DNA of 64,000 nucleotides from Steroidobacteraceae bacterium (GCA_025458905.1 JALORN010000004.1:62001-126000); one strand, 5' to 3'. Counted from the first letter of the stretch, positions 17,713 to 28,697 are shown. Program-made: numbers and translations. Notes: generated by a model from the letters alone, not told the origin.

Positions 17713-18567
17713 ATGAGGGCTTCAGGTTGCCTCTCGGGCGTTGCCGCGGCGTCGATGCTCGCCGCGTGTGGCGGTGGCGACGGTGGCGGTGGTGTGGGTG
17801 CAGCGCCTGCGCCCGTGTCGGCCCTGCCCAGCGCCGGCGGCGTATGGGCCGCCCCACTCGGTGACGGGCCCGGCACGCTCTACATCGCGGAGAACGGGCA
17901 GCTGCAGTACACGGGGTCGTGCTTCGGCGCCGGCTCCGTCACGGTGTCGGCCGATGGCGAGGTGTCCGGTACGGTGCGGGAGGTGGCCACGGGAGCCGTC
18001 TTCGTCGGGGCGGTCTCGGCCGAGTTTTCGCCCCCCGTGCCGCCGATCATCGGCGGCCGATTCCCGGAACGCTCCTGCGCGGTGACGGGAACGGTGAACC
18101 CCCGCGTGGCCCTGGAGGCCACCTTCACCTGCACCAGTTCCAGCGGTAGCACGACCACCCGGCGCCATGGCTTCGTCTACACGGCGCAGCTGTACGAAAC
18201 CCCTTCGTCGCTGGTGAGCCTCGGCGGGAACTACACGATGGCGTTCGGGCCCGCCGGCAACATGCTGAACGTCAACTCCGACGGCGAAGTCTTCGGGATG
18301 TACGACAACGGCTGGCGTTGCACCGTGAATGGGCGCTTCAGCCCGATCGACGCCCGCTTCAGCCTGCTGCGCGCCGAATGGACCTTCTCGAGCTGCATCG
18401 GCACGGTCTCGCAGGGCTTCGAAGGCACGACCTTCTCCGGGTTCGTGCAGCGCTTCGACGAGACGCTGTCCTCGTCGACCATCGCCCCCGGATCGCTGTA
18501 CCTGCTGCTGACCGGGACCGTGCAGGGGCGGTTGACGCAGGTCAGCGTCATCTACCGGAGGACCTGA
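17713..18567 (+). CDS. lipoprotein of unknown function
   Basis: 284 residues. MRASGCLSGVAAASMLAAC gives a signal with lipobox LAAC, then a Gly-rich linker. The mature protein is beta-rich and appears to contain two similar halves, each with a GG-x-W/Y-opening, GTLYI / NMLNV-type strands, a Ser-Asp-Gly-Glu-Val turn, a short Cys-containing segment (CAVTGT, CTVNGR) and an IDARFSLLRAE-like strand in the second. This resembles repeated small beta-barrel or lipocalin-like modules. ATG 17713 is chosen because it directly begins the lipoprotein signal. A decayed paralogue lies at 14514-14620. No function recognised. Confidence 0.7.
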   Translation: MRASGCLSGVAAASMLAACGGGDGGGGVGAAPAPVSALPSAGGVWAAPLGDGPGTLYIAENGQLQYTGSCFGAGSVTVSADGEVSGTVREVATGAVFVGAVSAEFSPPVPPIIGGRFPERSCAVTGTVNPRVALEATFTCTSSSGSTTTRRHGFVYTAQLYETPSSLVSLGGNYTMAFGPAGNMLNVNSDGEVFGMYDNGWRCTVNGRFSPIDARFSLLRAEWTFSSCIGTVSQGFEGTTFSGFVQRFDETLSSSTIAPGSLYLLLTGTVQGRLTQVSVIYRRT

Positions 18568-18630
18568 ACGCCGCGCACTGCCGGTCGTAGGGGGCGGCGC
18601 TCGCGTACCGCGGCAGGAAAATCAGAAGAT

Positions 18631-18707
18631 TGGCGCGCCCGACAAGATTCGAACTTGTGACCCCTGCCTTCGGAGGGCAGTACTCTATCCAGCTGAGCTA
18701 CGGGCGC
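18631..18707 (-). tRNA. tRNA-Arg(CCG)
   Basis: 77 nt read on the minus strand. Acceptor stem GCGCCCG/CGGGCGC, D-arm with AGCTCAGCTGGATAGAGT, anticodon stem CTGCC/GGCAG with loop CTCCGAA giving anticodon CCG, T-arm with GTTCGAATC, discriminator G, and CCA encoded at 18633-18631. It decodes CGG arginine codons, which are abundant in this GC-rich DNA. Confidence 0.97.
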
Positions 18708-18729
18708 GTCGAGGGTCGGTTACATGACG

Positions 18730-18735
18730 ATTATA
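18730..18735 (-). promoter_or_regulatory. -10 element of the tRNA-Arg promoter
   Basis: A perfect TATAAT on the minus strand, 22 bp before the tRNA 5' end. No clear -35 is seen at the usual distance. Confidence 0.5.
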
Positions 18736-18835
18736 CGACGGTTCCGGGTAGCTCGCCGCCTCTGACCGACCGGTAGCGACCCGCTCGAGCCCTCGGCTGC
18801 GCCCGGCCGGCAAGAGGCGTCGCCGGGCGGCGTAA

Positions 18836-18855
18836 ACGGATCGTCATCGATCCGT
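18836..18855. promoter_or_regulatory. perfect palindrome upstream of TonB receptor pseudogene
   Basis: ACGGATCG-TCAT-CGATCCGT is a perfect 8-4-8 inverted repeat, 54 bp before the receptor ATG at 18909. Its form suits a dimeric repressor; no regulator gene is adjacent, so the binder is unknown. Confidence 0.5.
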
Positions 18856-18908
18856 AAGCCAACCGACATCGGGTCTCGCGAGGCTTCCCCGCGTTCACGG
18901 GAGGCTCC

Positions 18909-21900
18909 ATGAAGAAGAGAACCATCATCGCCCGCGCGTCGCGGGCGCGGTCCCTCGTCGCGGCCATCGTCTCGGCGACGCTCGCGAGCGCCGCACTGGC
19001 GCAGGATCCGACGGCCGCCGGCGCAGCGCCTGAGGCCGGCGGCGGCGCCGAGGAGATCGAGTCCGTCACCGTCACGGGCTCGCGCATCCGCCGCACCGAC
19101 GTCGAGAGCGTCGTGCCGATCACCGTGATCGGCGAGGACGCGATGGAGGTGCGCAACGCGGTGTTGCCGGTGGACCTGCTGACCTCGCTGCCCTCGGTGG
19201 TCAACCTGCCGGAGAACGAGACGCGGCTCGGCTCCTCGGGGGCGCGCGGCGACAACGCCAACGTCAACCTGCGCAACATGGGCGCGACCGCGACGCTGAT
19301 CCTGCTGAACGGCCGCCGCATGACGATCAACCCGATGACCGCGGGCCTCTCGCAGGCGGTCAACGTCAACCAGCTGCCGGTGATGGGCATCGAGCGGGTC
19401 GAGGTACTGCGCGACGGTGCCTCGGCGATCTACGGCTCGGACGCGGTCGGCGGCGTCATCAACTACGTGATGAAGCGCGACTACGAGGGCCTGGAGACGA
19501 CGCTGCGGGTCGGCGCGCCGGAGGCGGGCGGGGGCGAGAACCTGCAGCTCGGCGTCGCCTTCGGCACGCCGTTCGCCGGCGGCCGCGGGCGGATCTTCGG
19601 CACGATCGACGCGCTGTATCGCGATGCGACGCTGCTGACCGACCGCGCGTTCAGCCGCAGCGCGCTGAACGCCGACCGCGCGCCGCCGCCGTTCAACGCG
19701 CTCGGCGGGCCGTTCGACGGCCGCTCGGCGCGCGGCTTCTGGCCCACCTTCCGCATCGGCACGGGCACCGCCAACAATTTCTTCCGGCCGGTCAACGGCA
19801 CGCCGACGCTGACCAGCGTCGCGCCGACGCGCGCCGCCAACCCGGAGTTCTTCCTCGACCTCAACACCTTCGGCTTCGCCTCGCCGCGCACCTCGCGCGG
19901 CAACGCGTTCCTGAACGCCGAGTTCGAGCTCACCGACCGCGTCACCGCGTTCGCCGAGCTCGGCTACTACCGGGCGGTCTCGACGATGCGTCGCCAGCCG
20001 CTGGCGCTGAACGCGCCGACCTCCGACCAGCTGGTCGTGATGCCGGTCGGCAACCCGTACAACCCCTATGGCTCGCGCTTCTTCAGCCCGACGGGCGCGC
20101 CGAACGCCGACGGCACGCCGCGGCTCACCGGCACGCCGCGGACCGTCAGCTTCACGCAGCTGACGCTGCGCGACCTCGCGGCCGAGAGCATCGACATCGA
20201 CTCCGATGCGTTGCGCGCCGTGGTCGGGCTCGAGGGACGCTTCGGCGAGTCGGACTGGGAGTGGCAGGGCTCGCTGTTCTACAACGAGGTCAACGGCCAG
20301 GACGACGCCAACCCCGACGTGCGCGAGAGCCTACTGCAGGCCGCCGTCGCGCGCACCGATGCCGGCGCCTACAACCCCTTCGGCTACACCTTCCGCGTCC
20401 AGGGCGGGGCAGTGGTCGCCGACCAGCCGTACACCAACCCTGCGGCGACCGTCGACTCCTTCTCGGCGGTCTACGAGCGCACCGCGAAGAGCTCGATCAC
20501 CAGCGCCGAGCTGCGCGCCAACGGGCGGCTGTTCGAGTTCCGCGGCATCGAGGTGCAGGCCGCGGTGGGCGCCGAATTCCGGCGCGAGACGCTCGACGAC
20601 GTGCGCCCGCCCTTCAGCGGCGAGAACCCACCGGGCTCGGGCCTCGACCCGCTGAACAACGACTTCCTGCTGCATCCGCCGCGGCCCGACGTGTTCGGCG
20701 ACCGGGACGTCGCCAGTGTCTACGCCGAGGTGGTCGCGCCGCTGATCACGGCCGATCGTGGCGTGCCGCTGGTCCACAGCTTCGAGCTCTCCGGCTCGGT
20801 GCGCTACGAGGATTACAGCGACTTCGGCACGACCCTGAACCCGAAGTACGGTGCCAACTGGCGGCCGGTCGAGTGGCTGATGCTGCGCGGCTCCTACAAC
20901 GAGGGCTTCATGGCGCCGACCCTCGCCGCGCTCTATACCAGCCCGCGCTGGACCATCACCGCGGGCGCCGGCGACATCGACACCTACCGCAACCCCTTCC
21001 TCAACGAGGGGCCGTACGTGATGCGCACCGACTTCCCGATGCCTGGAAGATCACGCGCACCAACCTGCTCGGCCAGCGCAGCCTCGCGCAGATCAACGAC
21101 AGCGACACCGCGCTGCTGCGCGCCTGGACCGCGGCGCAGATCGCCGCCGGCGTGCCGGCGAACCAGATCGACGCCGGCAGCGGCGGGCCGAACTACCGCG
21201 GCGACCCCGACGTGATCCGCCTGCCGCTGACGGCCGAGGATCGCGCCGCGTTCGCCGCCTACAACGCCGCCAACCCGATGAACCCGGCGGCGCCGGTGGG
21301 CCGGATCTTCTCGCGCAACCGGCCGTTCCTGAACATCTCCTCGAGCGAGCACTCGGGCGTCGACTTCGGCTTCCGCTACGCGCTGCCGCGCTTCTCCTGG
21401 GGTCGCGTGGTCGTGAACTCCGACTGGAGCTACCTCGGTCGCTCGCGCTCGGTGCTCGCCGCGGCGAACGTCGCCCCGGTCGTCAACGACGAGCTGTACG
21501 CCGACGGCGCCGCGAAGTGGCGCAGCACCACCAACCTGCTGTGGGAGAACGGCGCCTGGAACGCCGGCCTCGGCATCTACCACGTCGGCAAGACCCACGA
21601 TGCCGGGGCGACGACGACCCGCGCGATCTACGAGAGCCTCGGCAGCCCCTCGTACATCGAGCCTTTTTTCACCCAGGGGCAGACGGTGTACCGGCTGGTC
21701 ATCGACCCGGTCGTCACCTACAACCTCTCGCTCGGCTACCGCTTCGGCGAGCGCGGCTCCAGCTGGCTCGGCGACACCCGCATGCGGCTCGCGGTCTCGA
21801 ACCTCACCGACGAGCCGCCGCCGCTCGCCTCGGGCGCGTTCGGCTACGATCCGGCGGTGAACCAGGCGCTGCTGATCGGCCGCATGTGGACGCTCGAGTT

Positions 21901-21916
21901 CACGACGCGTTTCTGA
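18909..21916 (+). pseudogene. TonB-dependent receptor, frameshifted and internally deleted
   Basis: Starts at ATG 18909 with GGGAGG four bases upstream, a signal peptide ending ALAQ, a plug with VTVTGSRIRRTD TonB box, RIEVLRDGASAIYGSDAVGG-type motif, and most of a large barrel. At about 21036-21041 the frame shifts by one base: the first frame reads YVMRTDFP then nonsense, while the second resumes with DAWKITRTNLLG and continues to a normal barrel end (WTLEFTTRF). Relatives have a PDLxPE-type stretch of some 35-45 residues between these points, which is absent here. So this is a deletion plus frameshift, or an assembly collapse. Otherwise a siderophore/carbohydrate-class receptor. Confidence 0.82.
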
Positions 21917-21923
21917 GGCGACG

Positions 21924-22856
21924 ATGGCGTCGTTCCGCGCCGTGAGCCTGCGCGTCGCGTCGCGGGCCTTCGCCAGCGCGGTGTGCTGCGCCGCATTGCT
22001 GGGGCCCGTGCGCGGCGCCGCGTGGGTCGCTGGGGCGGATGCCGCTGCTGCAGGTGTGGACCGTATGCTGGCTGCCGGGTCTGCGCCGGAGCAGGCCCAT
22101 GCGCCGGCTGCACCCACGCGCCAGCCCGCCGAGGTTCTGCGCCGCTACGCAGTCCCCGAAGCACGGCAGGGCGTCGCGGTCGATCGCGAGCACGTCTACG
22201 CGGTGTCGAACAGCACGCTCGCGAAGTACGACAAGGCGAGCGGCGCCAAGCTCGCCGAGTGGAACGGCGATCGCCGGCGCTTCCCGCACCTCAACTCCTG
22301 CACGGTGATCGCGGGCGAGCTCGTGTGCGCGAACTCGAACTTCCCGGCGGTGCCGCACTGGAGCAGCGTCGAGTTCTTCGATCCGCGCACCCTCCGGCAC
22401 CTTCGCAGCGTGCCGCTCGGCCCGGGACGTGGCTCGCTGACCTGGGTCGAGCGGCGCGATGGCGCGTGGTTCGCGACCTTCGCGAACTACGACGGCAACG
22501 GCGGCGAAGCGCCGCGCGACCACCGCCACACCGTGCTCGTGCGCTTCGACGACGACTGGCGCCAGACCATGGCGTGGACCTTCCCTGCAGAGGTGCTGCA
22601 GCGCTTCGCGCCGATGAGTTCCTCGGGCGGGGGCTTCGGGCCCGGAGGCCTGCTGTACGTCACCGGCCACGATCACCCGGAGCTGTACGCGCTGCGCCTG
22701 CCGGACGCGGGCGCGGAACTGGAGTACGTCGCAACGATCCCGGCGCCGATCGAGGGCCAGGCGATCGACTGGGACGAGACCGCGCCGGGCGAGCTCTACG
22801 GGATCAGCCGCGAGAGGCGCGAGATCCTGCGCCTGCGCCTGCCGGCGATCGACTGA
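21924..22856 (+). CDS. secreted beta-propeller-like protein of unknown function
   Basis: 310 residues starting 7 bp after the receptor pseudogene, so co-transcribed with it. An N-terminal hydrophobic signal is followed by repeated blade-like units: GVAVDREHVYAVSNSTLAKYD, then LNSCTVIAGELVCANSN, FDPRTLRHLRSV, FGPGGLLYVTGHDHPELYALRLP and GQAIDWDETAPGELYGISR. This pattern fits a five- to six-bladed propeller such as in glutaminyl-cyclase-like or SMP30-like folds, but no catalytic motif is recognised. Probably periplasmic; partner of the receptor's substrate by context. Confidence 0.75.
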   Translation: MASFRAVSLRVASRAFASAVCCAALLGPVRGAAWVAGADAAAAGVDRMLAAGSAPEQAHAPAAPTRQPAEVLRRYAVPEARQGVAVDREHVYAVSNSTLAKYDKASGAKLAEWNGDRRRFPHLNSCTVIAGELVCANSNFPAVPHWSSVEFFDPRTLRHLRSVPLGPGRGSLTWVERRDGAWFATFANYDGNGGEAPRDHRHTVLVRFDDDWRQTMAWTFPAEVLQRFAPMSSSGGGFGPGGLLYVTGHDHPELYALRLPDAGAELEYVATIPAPIEGQAIDWDETAPGELYGISRERREILRLRLPAID

Positions 22857-22950
22857 CGACGGCCCGGCCGGTGGCCGCCGCGAGGGTGGCTGCGAAGCCG
22901 ATTGCGGCGAAGTCGTCGAACTCGTCTCGGTCACGACCGGTCCGAGGGGC

Positions 22951-24030
22951 ATGGATCTCTCGCTGATCGCTTTGCCCGCGGTGGGGCAGGTGCTCCTGCC
23001 GCTCGGCCTGCTCGCCTGGCAGGTGGCGGCCCGGCCCGCCTTGCGCCAAGCCTGGTTCCTGCAGTCGCTGGTCGTCCTCGGCTACCTCGCCGGTGTGCTC
23101 GCCGCCGGGCTCTGGCTCGCGATCCCGCGAACGATCGGTTGGCTCTGGCTGGCGCTCGCGATCGCCCTCGCGGCGCGCGGCGCGCGACGGATCGGCCGGG
23201 AGCCGGGAGCGACGTCGCGTGGCCTGCGGCGCGCCGGCACATCGTCTTCCCGCGCTCGCGTGCCGGTCTCGACAGGGCTTGCGTTCGCGCTGCGCGCGGT
23301 CCCGGCGGTCGCCGTGATCGCCTGGATCGCGGTCGCGTTCGCCGGCCATCGGCCGCTGCCCGGTACGCCGCTCGAGCTGCGCCTGCCGTTCGGCGAGGGC
23401 CGCTACCTCGTCGTCAACGGCGGCAGCCATCCGCTGGTGAACGCGCACCTCGCGACGCTCGCGCCGCTGCCGCGCTACGCGCCGTGGCGCGGCCAGAGCT
23501 ACGGCGTCGACTTCGTGCGCGTCGACGCGCTCGGGGTCCGTGCCCGCGGCCTGCAGCCGCAGGACCCGCAACGCTATGCGATCTTCGCCACCCCGGTGCT
23601 CGCACCCTGCGACGGCGAGGTGGTGCGCACCGAGGACGGCCGGCCGGACATGCCGCCGCCGCAGCCGGACCCCGATCGCACGCGGCTGGCCGGAAACCAC
23701 GTGATCCTGCGCTGTGACGGCCAGCGCGACCGCGCGAACGGCGGTACGCGCGACGGCATCGGAGGCGGCGCACGCGAGGATCCTGCACGCGTCGAGGTGG
23801 TACTCGCCCACCTGCGGCGTGGCACCGTGCGGGTCGCCGCGGGCCGGCGGGTCGCGGTGGGCGAGGTGCTCGGCGAGGTCGGCAACTCCGGCAACAGCAA
23901 CGAGCCGCACCTGCACCTGAGCGCGCAACGGCGCGACCCCGGTGACCCGCCGCTCGGTGGCGAGCCGGTGCCCGTGACCTTCGGCGGCGACGCGCCGGTG
24001 CGCAACGAGGTCTATCATGCGTACCCGTGA
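22951..24030 (+). CDS. membrane-anchored M23 (LytM-like) peptidase-fold protein
   Basis: 359 residues: four N-terminal membrane segments (about residues 5-85 and 110-132), then a LytM fold. Visible family motifs are YGVDFVR (metal Asp), LAPCDGEVV, GNHVILRC, LAHLRRGTV (HxH-type region) and GNSGNSNEPHLHL. The position four residues before the conserved Asp, normally the first zinc-ligand His, is Ser in SYGVD, so activity is questionable unless another His substitutes. Start ATG 22951 directly opens the first membrane segment. It stands 94 bp after the propeller gene. Confidence 0.75.
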   Translation: MDLSLIALPAVGQVLLPLGLLAWQVAARPALRQAWFLQSLVVLGYLAGVLAAGLWLAIPRTIGWLWLALAIALAARGARRIGREPGATSRGLRRAGTSSSRARVPVSTGLAFALRAVPAVAVIAWIAVAFAGHRPLPGTPLELRLPFGEGRYLVVNGGSHPLVNAHLATLAPLPRYAPWRGQSYGVDFVRVDALGVRARGLQPQDPQRYAIFATPVLAPCDGEVVRTEDGRPDMPPPQPDPDRTRLAGNHVILRCDGQRDRANGGTRDGIGGGAREDPARVEVVLAHLRRGTVRVAAGRRVAVGEVLGEVGNSGNSNEPHLHLSAQRRDPGDPPLGGEPVPVTFGGDAPVRNEVYHAYP

Positions 24031-24090
24031 GACCCGCCTGCTCGGGCAAGACAGGCTCCTCGATGAACTCCCTGGGGCCAAGGAGCGCGG

Positions 24091-25137
24091 ATGGCTGACG
24101 CGTTCATCGAATGGCAGATCGACCCCCGCGATCATCCGGGTCGGGGCACGGCCGAGGAGCGGATCCGCTTCCTGCTCGGCTATGCAATCCTGGCGCCCTC
24201 TGGCCACAACACGCAGCCCTGGTTGTTCCGGGTGCGGCCCGACGGGGTCGACCTGATCGCGGATCGCACGCGCTGCCTGCCGGTGGTCGATCCGTTCGAC
24301 CGCGCGCTGGTGATCTCCTGCGGGGCGGCACTGGGCCATCTGCGGACCGCCATGCGCTTCTTCGGCAGCGACGCCTGCATCGAGCTGCTGCCGGATGCGA
24401 ACGATGCCGACCTGCTCGCCCGCGTGACCTTCGGCGACGCCATCACGCCATCGTCCCGGGACGTCGCCCGATTCCATGCGATCACCCGCCGCCGCACGAC
24501 CCGCAAGCGCTATCCCGACGAGCCCCTGCCCGAGGGCCTGGGTGCAGAGCTGCTCGCCGCCGCAGCCTACGAAGGATGCGAGCTGTCGATCCTCGTCGAC
24601 GCGCAGCGCAAGCGGGCGGTCGCCGCGCTGGTGGCGGACGGCGACCGCGCGCAGTTCGCCGACCCCGCTTTCCGCCGCGAACTCGCCTCCTGGGTGCATT
24701 CCCGTCGCGCCGCGACCCGTGACGGCATGTCGGGCGCAGCGTTCGGAATGCCGGACGTGCTGTCCGCGGTGGGCGGACTGGTCATCCGCACCTTCGACAT
24801 GGGGGACCGCCAGGGTGCGACGGACGAAGCCATCGCGACCGGCTCGCCGGCGCTGCTGGCGCTCGCCACCGCGCACGACGATCCGCCAGCCTGGCTGCAC
24901 GCGGGGATGGCCCTCTCGTCGATCCTGCTGTCGGTCACGGCAGCGGGCTGGACGTCCGCCTATCTCAACCAGCCGATCGAGACCGACGCGCTGCGGCCGA
25001 GGCTCCGCGCGACGGCCGGACTCGCCGGCCATCCGCAGCTGCTGTTCCGCATCGGCCGGGCGCAACCGATCGACCCTGCCGTCCGCCGCGTGGTGAGCGA
25101 AGTGCTGGTCGAGGACCGACGGCACGCGATCCCGTGA
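24091..25137 (+). CDS. Acg-type nitroreductase-family flavoprotein
   Basis: 348 residues. APSGHNTQPWLFRV near the N-terminus is the FMN-binding signature of the Acg branch of nitroreductases (two nitroreductase-like halves per chain). TTRKRYPDEPLP and the C-terminal GWTSAYLNQPIE and HPQLLFRIG also fit. ATG 24091 is preceded by AAGGAG at nine bases. In mycobacteria Acg proteins sequester FMN under stress; oxidoreductase activity here is unproven. No signal peptide, so cytoplasmic. Confidence 0.85.
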   Translation: MADAFIEWQIDPRDHPGRGTAEERIRFLLGYAILAPSGHNTQPWLFRVRPDGVDLIADRTRCLPVVDPFDRALVISCGAALGHLRTAMRFFGSDACIELLPDANDADLLARVTFGDAITPSSRDVARFHAITRRRTTRKRYPDEPLPEGLGAELLAAAAYEGCELSILVDAQRKRAVAALVADGDRAQFADPAFRRELASWVHSRRAATRDGMSGAAFGMPDVLSAVGGLVIRTFDMGDRQGATDEAIATGSPALLALATAHDDPPAWLHAGMALSSILLSVTAAGWTSAYLNQPIETDALRPRLRATAGLAGHPQLLFRIGRAQPIDPAVRRVVSEVLVEDRRHAIP

Positions 25138-25159
25138 ACGGGGACGCGGCACGCAGCCG

Positions 25160-25600
25160 ATGGAAGTCCGGCCGAAGCCCGGTGCACGATCGCCGATGAA
25201 CGGCGCCATCCTCGGCGGCGCCGCCTATTTCCTGGTGATGTTCGCGCTGGGATTCGTCTTGGGCACCGTGCGCGTGTTGCTGCTCGCGCCCCGTCTCGGC
25301 GAGTGGAGTGCAACCTTCGTCGAGCTGCCCGTCATGCTCGCGATCTCCTGGGTCGTCTGCCGGTGGCTCGTGGGAAGACTCGGCGTGCCGGAACGGGCCA
25401 CGCCCCGGCTCGTCATGGGGGCAGTGGCTTTCGTCCTGCTGATGATCGCGGAGGTGGTGCTCGGCACGTCCCTCTTCGATCGCAGCCTGTCGCAACAGGT
25501 ACAGGCGATGACCGGCGGACCCGGTCTCGCCGGGCTGCTCGGGCAGATGGTCTTCGCCGCGTTCCCGCTCGCCCAGATGCGATCGAGCGGCAGGGCATGA
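25160..25600 (+). CDS. small polytopic membrane protein
   Basis: 146 residues with four predicted membrane segments, starting 22 bp after the Acg-type gene. An internal ATG at 25196 gives MNGAILGGAAYFLV and may be the true start, since the first 12 residues are polar; neither has a clear ribosome site. No family recognised. Confidence 0.65.
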   Translation: MEVRPKPGARSPMNGAILGGAAYFLVMFALGFVLGTVRVLLLAPRLGEWSATFVELPVMLAISWVVCRWLVGRLGVPERATPRLVMGAVAFVLLMIAEVVLGTSLFDRSLSQQVQAMTGGPGLAGLLGQMVFAAFPLAQMRSSGRA

Positions 25601-25614
25601 GCCCACGCGGGTGA

Positions 25615-26619
<1,005 letters not shown>

Positions 26620-26794
26620 CGCGCCGGCTCCCCGTCCGTCCCTGGGCTGCCATCATCCTCCAAATACGGTTCGCTCTCGCAGTGCCTGGCCTGCTGGCGT
26701 GGCCATCCCCCGGTCCGGGCCGATGCGTCGCGCTCGCCACGACGGGCGGTTGCGATTAAGTTCACGGCGACTTGCACCAGAGGGGGGAGTGCCG

Positions 26795-28300
26795 ATGGAT
26801 CGTCGTACGCTGTTGAAGTCGGGCGCCGCGCTCGGGCTGGTGTCGTCGGTGCCTGGCTACGTGCTGGCGGCGGGCAGCTCGTCGGGCCCGGCCGTCGCCG
26901 GCGCGCTGACCGACCTCGCCGCGGTCCGCGGCGATCGCAGCCCGGTGGTGATCGGCGCGGACGCGCTGCGCAACCTCCGGGCGAGCCTGCGCGGGCGGCT
27001 GCTGCTCGCCGCCGACCCGGGCTACGACGAGGCGCGGCAGGTGCTGAACGGCGCCATCGACCGCCGTCCGGCGCTGATCGTGCAGCCGACCGGTGCCGCG
27101 GACGTCTGCACTGCGGTGTCGTTCGCGAGCTCGCTCGGCCTGCTGGTCGCGGTGAAGTGCGGTGGACACAGCTACTCGGGGCAGTCCACCTGCGATGGCG
27201 GCCTGCAGATCGACCTCGGCGCGATGCGCGGCGTGCGCGTCGACCCGACGGCGCGGCGCGCCTGGGTGGCGGGAGGCACGCTGCTCGGCGCGGTCGACCA
27301 CGAGGCACTGGCGCAGGGGCTCGCGGCGCCGCTCGGCACGGTCTCGCACACGGGCGTCGGCGGGCTCACGACCGGCGGCGGGTTCGGCCGGCTGGCGCGC
27401 CGCTTCGGCCTCGCGCTCGACAACGTGACCTCGGTGGACATCGTCACCGCCGACGGCACGCTGCGCCGCGCGAGCCGCGACGAGAACCCCGACCTCTACT
27501 GGGCAGTGCGCGGCGGCGGCGGCAACTTCGGCGTCGTCACCGCGTTCGAGTTCCAGCTGCATCCCGTGCAGCGCACGGTGATCGGCGGCACGCTGGTGTT
27601 CCCGGTGGCGCGGGCACGCGAGCTGCTGCAGCGCTACGCCGAGGTGTCGGTCTCGGCGCCGGACGAGCTCTACGTCGACTGCTTCATCGTGCAACCTGCA
27701 CAGGGCACGCCGTCCTGCGGCTTCGACATCTGCTGGTCCGGGCCGGAGCGTGACGCGGAGCGGGTGCTGGCGCCGCTGCGCAAGGTGGGCACGCCGGTCG
27801 TCGACCGGGTCGCCGCGATCAACTACGCCGCGCTGCAGCGCTCCGGCGACGTCACGGATCCGCGCTCCCAGGGCAGCTACACCAAGAGCGGCTTCACGAC
27901 CGAGCTCTCGGAGCGGACGATCGATGCGATCCTGCGCGGCCTGAAGGGCGACGCGACGCGCAACTCGACCGTGTATTTCCAGCACCTCGGCGGCGCGATC
28001 GGCCGCGTCGCGCCCGACGCCACTGCATTCCCGTTCCGCTATGCGCGGCAGAACATGATGGTGTTCTCCGACTGGAAGGCGCGCGAGGACGGCACCGGCC
28101 CGATCGCCTGGGTGCGCGAATACTGGAAGACCCTGGAGCCCGCGACCCGTGGCGTCTACATCAACGAGATGGACGCCTCGGACGGCGCGGCGGTGGTGAA
28201 CGCCAACTTCCTCGGCAACTATCCGCGGCTCGCGGCGCTGAAGCGCCGCTACGATCCTGCGAACCTGTTCCGGTTGAACGCGAACATCACGCCGTCCTGA
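26795..28300 (+). CDS. Tat-exported FAD-linked oxidase (PCMH/BBE type)
   Basis: 501 residues. DRRTLLKSGAALG is a Tat-type signal, followed by a PCMH FAD-binding domain (PTGAADVCTAVSFAS, KCGGHSYSG with the flavin-linking His, VGGLTTGGGFGRLAR) and a C-terminal berberine-bridge segment (RYDPANLFRLNANI). The Cys for a second covalent FAD bond is absent, GTVSHTGVGG occupying its place, so mono-covalent FAD is expected. ATG 26795 has GGGGGGAG at six bases. Substrate likely a small alcohol or sugar-like molecule oxidised in the periplasm. Neighbours are unrelated. Confidence 0.88.
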   Translation: MDRRTLLKSGAALGLVSSVPGYVLAAGSSSGPAVAGALTDLAAVRGDRSPVVIGADALRNLRASLRGRLLLAADPGYDEARQVLNGAIDRRPALIVQPTGAADVCTAVSFASSLGLLVAVKCGGHSYSGQSTCDGGLQIDLGAMRGVRVDPTARRAWVAGGTLLGAVDHEALAQGLAAPLGTVSHTGVGGLTTGGGFGRLARRFGLALDNVTSVDIVTADGTLRRASRDENPDLYWAVRGGGGNFGVVTAFEFQLHPVQRTVIGGTLVFPVARARELLQRYAEVSVSAPDELYVDCFIVQPAQGTPSCGFDICWSGPERDAERVLAPLRKVGTPVVDRVAAINYAALQRSGDVTDPRSQGSYTKSGFTTELSERTIDAILRGLKGDATRNSTVYFQHLGGAIGRVAPDATAFPFRYARQNMMVFSDWKAREDGTGPIAWVREYWKTLEPATRGVYINEMDASDGAAVVNANFLGNYPRLAALKRRYDPANLFRLNANITPS

Positions 28301-28357
28301 GCCCGCGCTGCACCGCACTCCACCGTGCGTGGCGTGTCCGCGGGCGCGGGCGCCCCG

Positions 28358-28697
28358 CCGCTAGGCCCGCACCACGCGCAGGGTGCGGCGTGAGGCGCCG
28401 CTTCAGCCAGGCCTGGTTGGCGACGTCCTCGTTCGGCACCAGCATCTCGAGCGGATGCTCGGCGAAGAAGTCCATCTTGTAGCCGTCGATGAACTTGGCG
28501 CGGCGCTTCTCCCAGGAGTCGGGCCAGGAGCCGTCTGGCCGGCGCATCACCGCGGCCGGGCGCTCGCGGGTCGGCACCAGCGTGTCGAAGTAGACGAGGT
28601 GGCCGATGCACTCGCGCAGATCGTCGAGCGAGGCCGCGGCCAGCTTGGCGATCGCGGTCACGTCATCGAGCAGTGCAATCAGACCCGTGCTCATCAC
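28358..28697 (-). pseudogene. chimeric gene fossil: DUF808 start fused to alpha/beta-hydrolase fragment
   Basis: An open frame starts with ATG 28697 and reads 25 codons of a DUF808 N-terminus, then joins in frame to the middle of the alpha/beta hydrolase encoded at 42942-43853 (ERIGHLVYFDALVP onward). 28375-28619 matches 43204-43448 with about ten substitutions in 245 bp. At the far end, 28358-28379 matches 42939-42960, the hydrolase stop region, so about 248 bp were deleted between short CGCGC repeats. That puts the tail out of frame and the open frame runs on to 28287. The catalytic Ser motif is missing; a functional product is unlikely. Confidence 0.85.

Noticed and set aside
28287-28697. 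Annotating the chimeric frame as a functional alpha/beta hydrolase
   Set aside because: The oxyanion and nucleophile motifs are missing and the tail is out of frame; it is a fossil.
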